NCBI GenBank assembly: GCA_027449605.1
Contig: DAIDLH010000030.1
Coordinates: forward strand, 1 to 64,000
Direction: 5' to 3'
Length of the DNA stretch: 64,000 nucleotides
Source of the DNA: Candidatus Muproteobacteria bacterium
GTDB lineage: Bacteria > Pseudomonadota > Gammaproteobacteria > Acidiferrobacterales > Sulfurifustaceae
Of the stretch, positions 60,723 to 64,000 are shown piece by piece. Below the pieces are notes generated by a model. That model saw only the letters and a list, made by a program, of their open reading frames with translations, was not told where the DNA came from and did not search any database. The stretch's first letter is position 1, and every line of letters starts with the position of its first letter. Made by a program: the position numbers and the translations under genes.

Positions 60723-60761
60723 GTAACCCATAAGGTTGCATACTGTTACCGCATAGGTTAC
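60723..60761. promoter_or_regulatory. Twin GTAACC-N5-GGTTRC operators upstream of higBA
   Basis: GTAACCCATAAGGTTGC (60723-60739) and GTTACCGCATAGGTTAC (60745-60761) are two similar palindromes with centres 22 bases apart, about two helix turns. GCATACTG between them could contain the -10. They end 12 bases before the toxin start and are the expected target of the HigA antitoxin. Confidence 0.55.
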
Positions 60762-60773
60762 GCTTGTGGGCAG

Positions 60774-61055
60774 ATGATCAAGAGCTTCCGGCACAAGGGC
60801 CTGGCGGACCTGTTCCACACCGGCAACGCCCGCAAGGTCCAGGCCAAGCATGGGAAGCGCCTGCGACTGATTTTGACCATGCTAAATGCTGCCGTTCACG
60901 CCCGCCACATGGACGCCCCGGGTTTGCGATTGCATCCTCTCAGGGGCAAGCCGGAAGACCGCTGGGCGGTGGACGTGGATGAAAACTACCGCGTGATCTT
61001 CCGTTTCGAGGAAGGTCACGCCTGCGAGGTGGTGGACTATGGCGACTATCACTGA
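60774..61055 (+). CDS. higB: HigB-type (RelE/ParE fold) toxin
   Basis: A 93-residue protein: MIKSFRHKGLADLFHTGNA, a helical middle with KHGKRLRLILTMLNAA, and the RelE-fold end LKG-like region PLRGKPEDRWAVDVDENYRVIFRFEEG. This is the HigB/YoeB-like mRNA interferase pattern (killer protein, plasmid maintenance system family). The toxin gene comes first and overlaps higA by 17 bases, the classic higBA order. Confidence 0.92.
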   Translation: MIKSFRHKGLADLFHTGNARKVQAKHGKRLRLILTMLNAAVHARHMDAPGLRLHPLRGKPEDRWAVDVDENYRVIFRFEEGHACEVVDYGDYH

Positions 61056-61353
61056 AAAGACCTCCCGTATGCATAACCCGGCACACCCGGGCGAAATCCT
61101 GCGGGAAATGTACCTGAAGCCCCTGGGTATTACCGTCACCCAGGCCGCCAAAGCGCTGGATGTCAGCCGCAAGCATGTCTCGGCGATCGTGAACGGCCGC
61201 TCTCCCGTCACGTCGGACATGGCGCTGCGCCTGGCCTCGGCCTTCGCCACCGAGCCCGAACTGTGGGTAAACATGCAGGCGCAGTACGACTTGTGGACGG
61301 TGCGCCGGCAGGCGCGGCCGAAGGTGAAGGTGCTGGTGAAGAAAGCGGCTTGA
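61039..61353 (+). CDS. higA: HigA-type antitoxin (XRE family)
   Basis: A 104-residue protein. HNPAHPGEILREMYLKPLGIT is the HigA/VapI opening, and VTQAAKALDVSRKHVSAIVNGRSPVTSDMALRLASAF the helix-turn-helix (cited in part), followed by PELWVNMQAQYDLW and a basic tail. It should bind HigB and repress the operon through the twin operators upstream. ATG 61039 lies inside the higB 3' end. Confidence 0.93.
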   Translation: MATITEKTSRMHNPAHPGEILREMYLKPLGITVTQAAKALDVSRKHVSAIVNGRSPVTSDMALRLASAFATEPELWVNMQAQYDLWTVRRQARPKVKVLVKKAA

Positions 61354-61492
61354 GAGATAGACCAAGACCGCGTCGTAGGTGACGAGGTCAAGTTCATATA
61401 AGTAATTGTGCTTGGTCCCTTTAATGCTCATGGAATAATTGAGCCTAGTCTCTAAATTCTCATGCTGGACTAACAAGAAGGCACAGAGAGAT

Positions 61493-62662
61493 ATGGAAAT
61501 TGACGAAGCGTACAAAGGGCGGGAGCACTCGCTGATCAAACATGAATTGTTGAAGGGCTATCTTGAAGTTTTGTTGAGTATTGTGGGTATAAGTGGGGTG
61601 AAAAAATTCACTTACGTGGATTGTTTTGCCGGACCGTGGGGTGATGAGACAGGTTCGCTTGCTGGAACATCTATTGCTATTTCGCTGGAGATTCTGTCGA
61701 AGGTCCGACAGACCTTGGAAGCAAAGCATGGAGTACACGGGCTTGAGTTTCGGGCAATCTATATCGAGACGGCGAAGAGACGATACCAACGACTTTCAGA
61801 ATATCTGGACAAAAATTCTCCGAAGGGAATCAGTTGCCACGCATTGAATGGCGATTATATGGCGCTTCAGGATGATATATTGAAATTGTGTGGGAATGAG
61901 AGCTTTGCTTTCTTTTTTGTGGACCCGATGGGATGGGTAGACGTAGGTGTTCCAAGACTTGCCAAGTTATTACGCAGGCCAAAGTCAGAGTTTCTAATCA
62001 CATTTATGTATGACTTTTTGAATCGCGCCATTGGTATGGCTGACTACCGTGAGCAGATTTCACAGATGCTGGGTAAGCTTGGAGAAAGGGACTATGAACA
62101 ATTGGACCGTTTGTCCACGCAGGACAGGGCGGATTGGGTCGTTCGTAAGTACCGTGAACAACTGAAAGTCATGATGGGGCCCGATGGCAGGTATCCGGCG
62201 CGAGCGTTCCATGCTGATGTGCTTCATAAGGCCAAGGAACGTGTGCATTACCATATGGTCTATCTGACACGACATCACAAAGGCATTGTGAAATTTGCCG
62301 AGGCCTCAGAAAAGGTCGATTCGCTACAAAAGATTGTGAGGACTCAGACGAAGCTTGATTCGAGCAAGCAAAGAAACCTGTTTTCGGCCGAACAGTGGGT
62401 TGAGCATGAGAACGGCGTTGCGACAAACTTGGACGATGTGAAGGCCTATTGGCTTAGGCAATTAACCGACCAACCGGTACGATATGACGAAACGCGGTTA
62501 GCAAATATGCTTGAAGAAACTGGCTGGTTGACCCGCGACTTTCAGGATGCATTTCGGGAATTACAGGCTGCGAAGAAGGTCGAAAATCTCGATGGAAGTA
62601 CACGACGAACTAAGCACCCGATACATTTCGATGATGGTGAACGACTCAGGAGGTGTGCATGA
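61493..62662 (+). CDS. tcmP: Three-Cys-motif partner protein TcmP
   Basis: A 389-residue protein. Conserved TcmP segments: EHSLIKHELLKGYLEVLL near the N-terminus, FTYVDCFAGPWGDETGSLAGTSI, EFRAIYIETAKRRYQRL, and FAFFFVDPMGWVDVGVPRLAKLL; the DxFAGPG- and VDPxG-type motifs recall SAM- or nucleotide-binding Rossmann enzymes. ATG 61493 has AGAGAG upstream. It overlaps the next gene (ATGA). The DNA is more AT-rich than its surroundings, which suggests acquisition. TcmP is named for its fixed link with proteins like the one encoded next; its activity is unknown. Confidence 0.85.
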   Translation: MEIDEAYKGREHSLIKHELLKGYLEVLLSIVGISGVKKFTYVDCFAGPWGDETGSLAGTSIAISLEILSKVRQTLEAKHGVHGLEFRAIYIETAKRRYQRLSEYLDKNSPKGISCHALNGDYMALQDDILKLCGNESFAFFFVDPMGWVDVGVPRLAKLLRRPKSEFLITFMYDFLNRAIGMADYREQISQMLGKLGERDYEQLDRLSTQDRADWVVRKYREQLKVMMGPDGRYPARAFHADVLHKAKERVHYHMVYLTRHHKGIVKFAEASEKVDSLQKIVRTQTKLDSSKQRNLFSAEQWVEHENGVATNLDDVKAYWLRQLTDQPVRYDETRLANMLEETGWLTRDFQDAFRELQAAKKVENLDGSTRRTKHPIHFDDGERLRRCA

Positions 62663-63405
62663 GCACAGTGTCTCGCATTGAATGGACCGAACAGACCTGG
62701 AATCCCACTACGGGCTGCACGAAGATTTCCCCGGGTTGCAAGCACTGTTACGCTGAAACCATGGCACGACGCTTGAAAGCCATGGGTGTGAAGGGCTACG
62801 AGAACGGCTTCAAACTGAACATCCTTGCAAAGCGATTGGCTGAGCCACTAAAGCGTCACAAGCCAACTACGTACTTTGTCAACTCTATGAGTGATCTGTT
62901 TCACAACGAAATTCCATTCGAGTTTCTTGATCAAGTATTTGATGTTATTCGGAACACACCACAGCATACCTATCAAATACTAACCAAACGCGCGGCGCGA
63001 ATGCGGAAATACTTCGTTCCGGGAGAACGATTTGTTCCAGGAAACGTATGGCTGGGGGTGTCGGTCGAGAATAGGAAATACGGCCTACCTCGCATTGATG
63101 AACTGCGAGAGATTGAAGCCAGTATTAGATTTCTCTCCGTAGAGCCGCTGCTTGAGGATTTAGGTCGGATCGATCTCACCGGTATTCACTGGGTAATTGT
63201 TGGTGGTGAGTCAGGGCCGAAGGCGCGACCCATGAAACCCGAGTGGGTCGCGGATATAAAGGAGCAATGCGAAGAAATGGGTGTGGCGTTCTTCTTCAAG
63301 CAATGGGGTGGTTGGGGTGCAGATGGCATGAAGCGGCATAAGAAAGAGAATGGACGCCTTTTTGATGGGAAGACGTGGGATCAGATGCCAATTTTGATTG
63401 TATGA
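62659..63405 (+). CDS. Gp37/Gp68 family (DUF5131) three-Cys protein
   Basis: A 248-residue protein of the phage Gp37Gp68 family. IEWTEQTWNPTTGCTKISPG then CKHCYAETMARR gives C20-x6-C27-x2-C30, a radical-SAM-like cysteine set. WLGVSVENRKYGLPRID, RFLSVEPLLEDLG, WVIVGGESGPKARPMKPEWV and FFFKQWGGW are the other family blocks. AGGAGG (62648-62653) fits ATG 62659, which overlaps the tcmP stop. The two form a compact cassette of unknown function seen on phages and mobile DNA. Confidence 0.9.
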   Translation: MSTVSRIEWTEQTWNPTTGCTKISPGCKHCYAETMARRLKAMGVKGYENGFKLNILAKRLAEPLKRHKPTTYFVNSMSDLFHNEIPFEFLDQVFDVIRNTPQHTYQILTKRAARMRKYFVPGERFVPGNVWLGVSVENRKYGLPRIDELREIEASIRFLSVEPLLEDLGRIDLTGIHWVIVGGESGPKARPMKPEWVADIKEQCEEMGVAFFFKQWGGWGADGMKRHKKENGRLFDGKTWDQMPILIV

Positions 63406-63617
63406 ATATTTAAAATTGGGCACAAATGTATGTCAGCTCAGGCCTCCGTGAGACTCTTTTTGATGGGTAACATTTAATTGAACAATTGGTGTCGGGTCAT
63501 AGTTTTTGCCATACATCGTTTTAGTTGACACCAAATCCGACCGGTAGAAATTGCCTCACTTTCCCGGTAGACTGCGCCTACTGCTTTGATACGGCGCTCC
63601 GGCGCCACCTCAGTTCC

Positions 63618-64000
63618 CATGCAAACCGCGCGCGATGTTTTTTCCTACCGCAAGTATTGGGCAAAGCGTCTCACGCCCGCGCCGTTCCTGCCCATGTCGC
63701 GCGCGGAGATGGACGAGCTTGGCTGGGATTCCTGCGACATCATATTAGTTACCGGCGACGCCTACATGGACCTGCCGAGTTTCGGCATGGCCATCATCGG
63801 GCGCGTGCTCGAGGCGCAGGGTTTCCGCGTCGGCATCATCGCTCAGCCCGACTGGAAGAGCGCCGAGGCCTTCAAGGCCCTGGGCCGGCCGAATCTGTTC
63901 TTCGGCATCAGCGCCGGCAACATGGATTCGATGGTTAACCGCTACACCGCCGACCGCAAGATCCGTTCGGACGACGCCTATACTCCCGGCGGCGCGGCGG
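63618..64000 (+). CDS. ygiQ: YgiQ-type radical SAM protein, 3' truncated by the window
   Basis: ATG 63618 opens a frame that runs off the window end (127 codons seen). The text [60 protein letters not shown] and [22 protein letters not shown] (cited by segment) is the N-terminal domain of YgiQ-family radical SAM enzymes. The Cys motif lies further on, outside the window. Function of the family is not established. GC content returns to the level of the main chromosome here. Confidence 0.9.

Overview
The window is GC-rich proteobacterial DNA. Gene content points to a gammaproteobacterium: an MSHA pilus (msh) cluster, a bioF-bioH-bioC-bioD operon, a caa3-type cox operon in the gammaproteobacterial order, and abundant short intergenic repeats. 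An environmental, possibly autotrophic or chemolithotrophic lineage would fit, but genus cannot be set from sequence alone. I see no rRNA, tRNA or CRISPR array.

Layout. 1-9500: the 3' part of a MshQ-like adhesin, then mshI, a PilN-like gene, mshJ, mshK, mshL, mshM and mshN, tightly overlapped: the inner-membrane platform, secretin and accessory ATPase of a type IV pilus. 9554-13948: comF facing away from bioFHCD, with a BirA-like operator between them. 14061-22663: a probable FNR/Anr twin box, DUF2244, coxB (cytochrome c fused), coxA, ctaG, coxC, DUF2909 (opposite strand), SURF1, an SCO-like gene, ctaB and an SCO lipoprotein. The heme A synthase gene usually found here is absent. 22664-23334: repeat-filled spacer. 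23335-28805: peroxiredoxin, VIT1-like transporter, a FIST sensor with a small cereblon-like CULT protein, CorA, and a HerA-like ATPase.

28931-53222 is a C2-acid region. It holds a serine/alanine-glyoxylate aminotransferase, an IclR regulator, glyoxylate carboligase (gcl), hydroxypyruvate isomerase (hyi, frameshifted), tartronate semialdehyde reductase, glcF, a tripartite tricarboxylate transporter (tctC carries an in-frame stop), a cytidylate kinase-like/BON protein, HicAB, a PanE-like reductase, an FAH-family hydrolase, gamma-glutamyltransferase, an AAE3-like acyl/oxalyl-CoA synthetase, MscL, a c-type cytochrome, glcE and glcD. Together these would oxidise glycolate to glyoxylate and carry it through tartronate semialdehyde to glycerate, with oxalate activation as a likely side route.

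53282-59871 is mixed housekeeping: a membrane protein, GluQ-RS, two YceI proteins with a cytochrome b561, an Asp/Asn beta-hydroxylase (frameshifted), an FHA-GGDEF protein with a degenerate active site, and a DsbA-family isomerase. 59915-63405 looks like an acquired accessory islet: a secreted hypothetical, a HigBA toxin-antitoxin pair with twin operators, and a three-Cys-motif partner (TcmP) plus Gp37/Gp68 pair in visibly more AT-rich DNA. The window ends inside a YgiQ-type radical SAM gene.

Three genes are broken by one small lesion each (hyi, tctC, the beta-hydroxylase). Two of these fit one missing G in a GC-rich run, so assembly or read error must be excluded before calling them pseudogenes.
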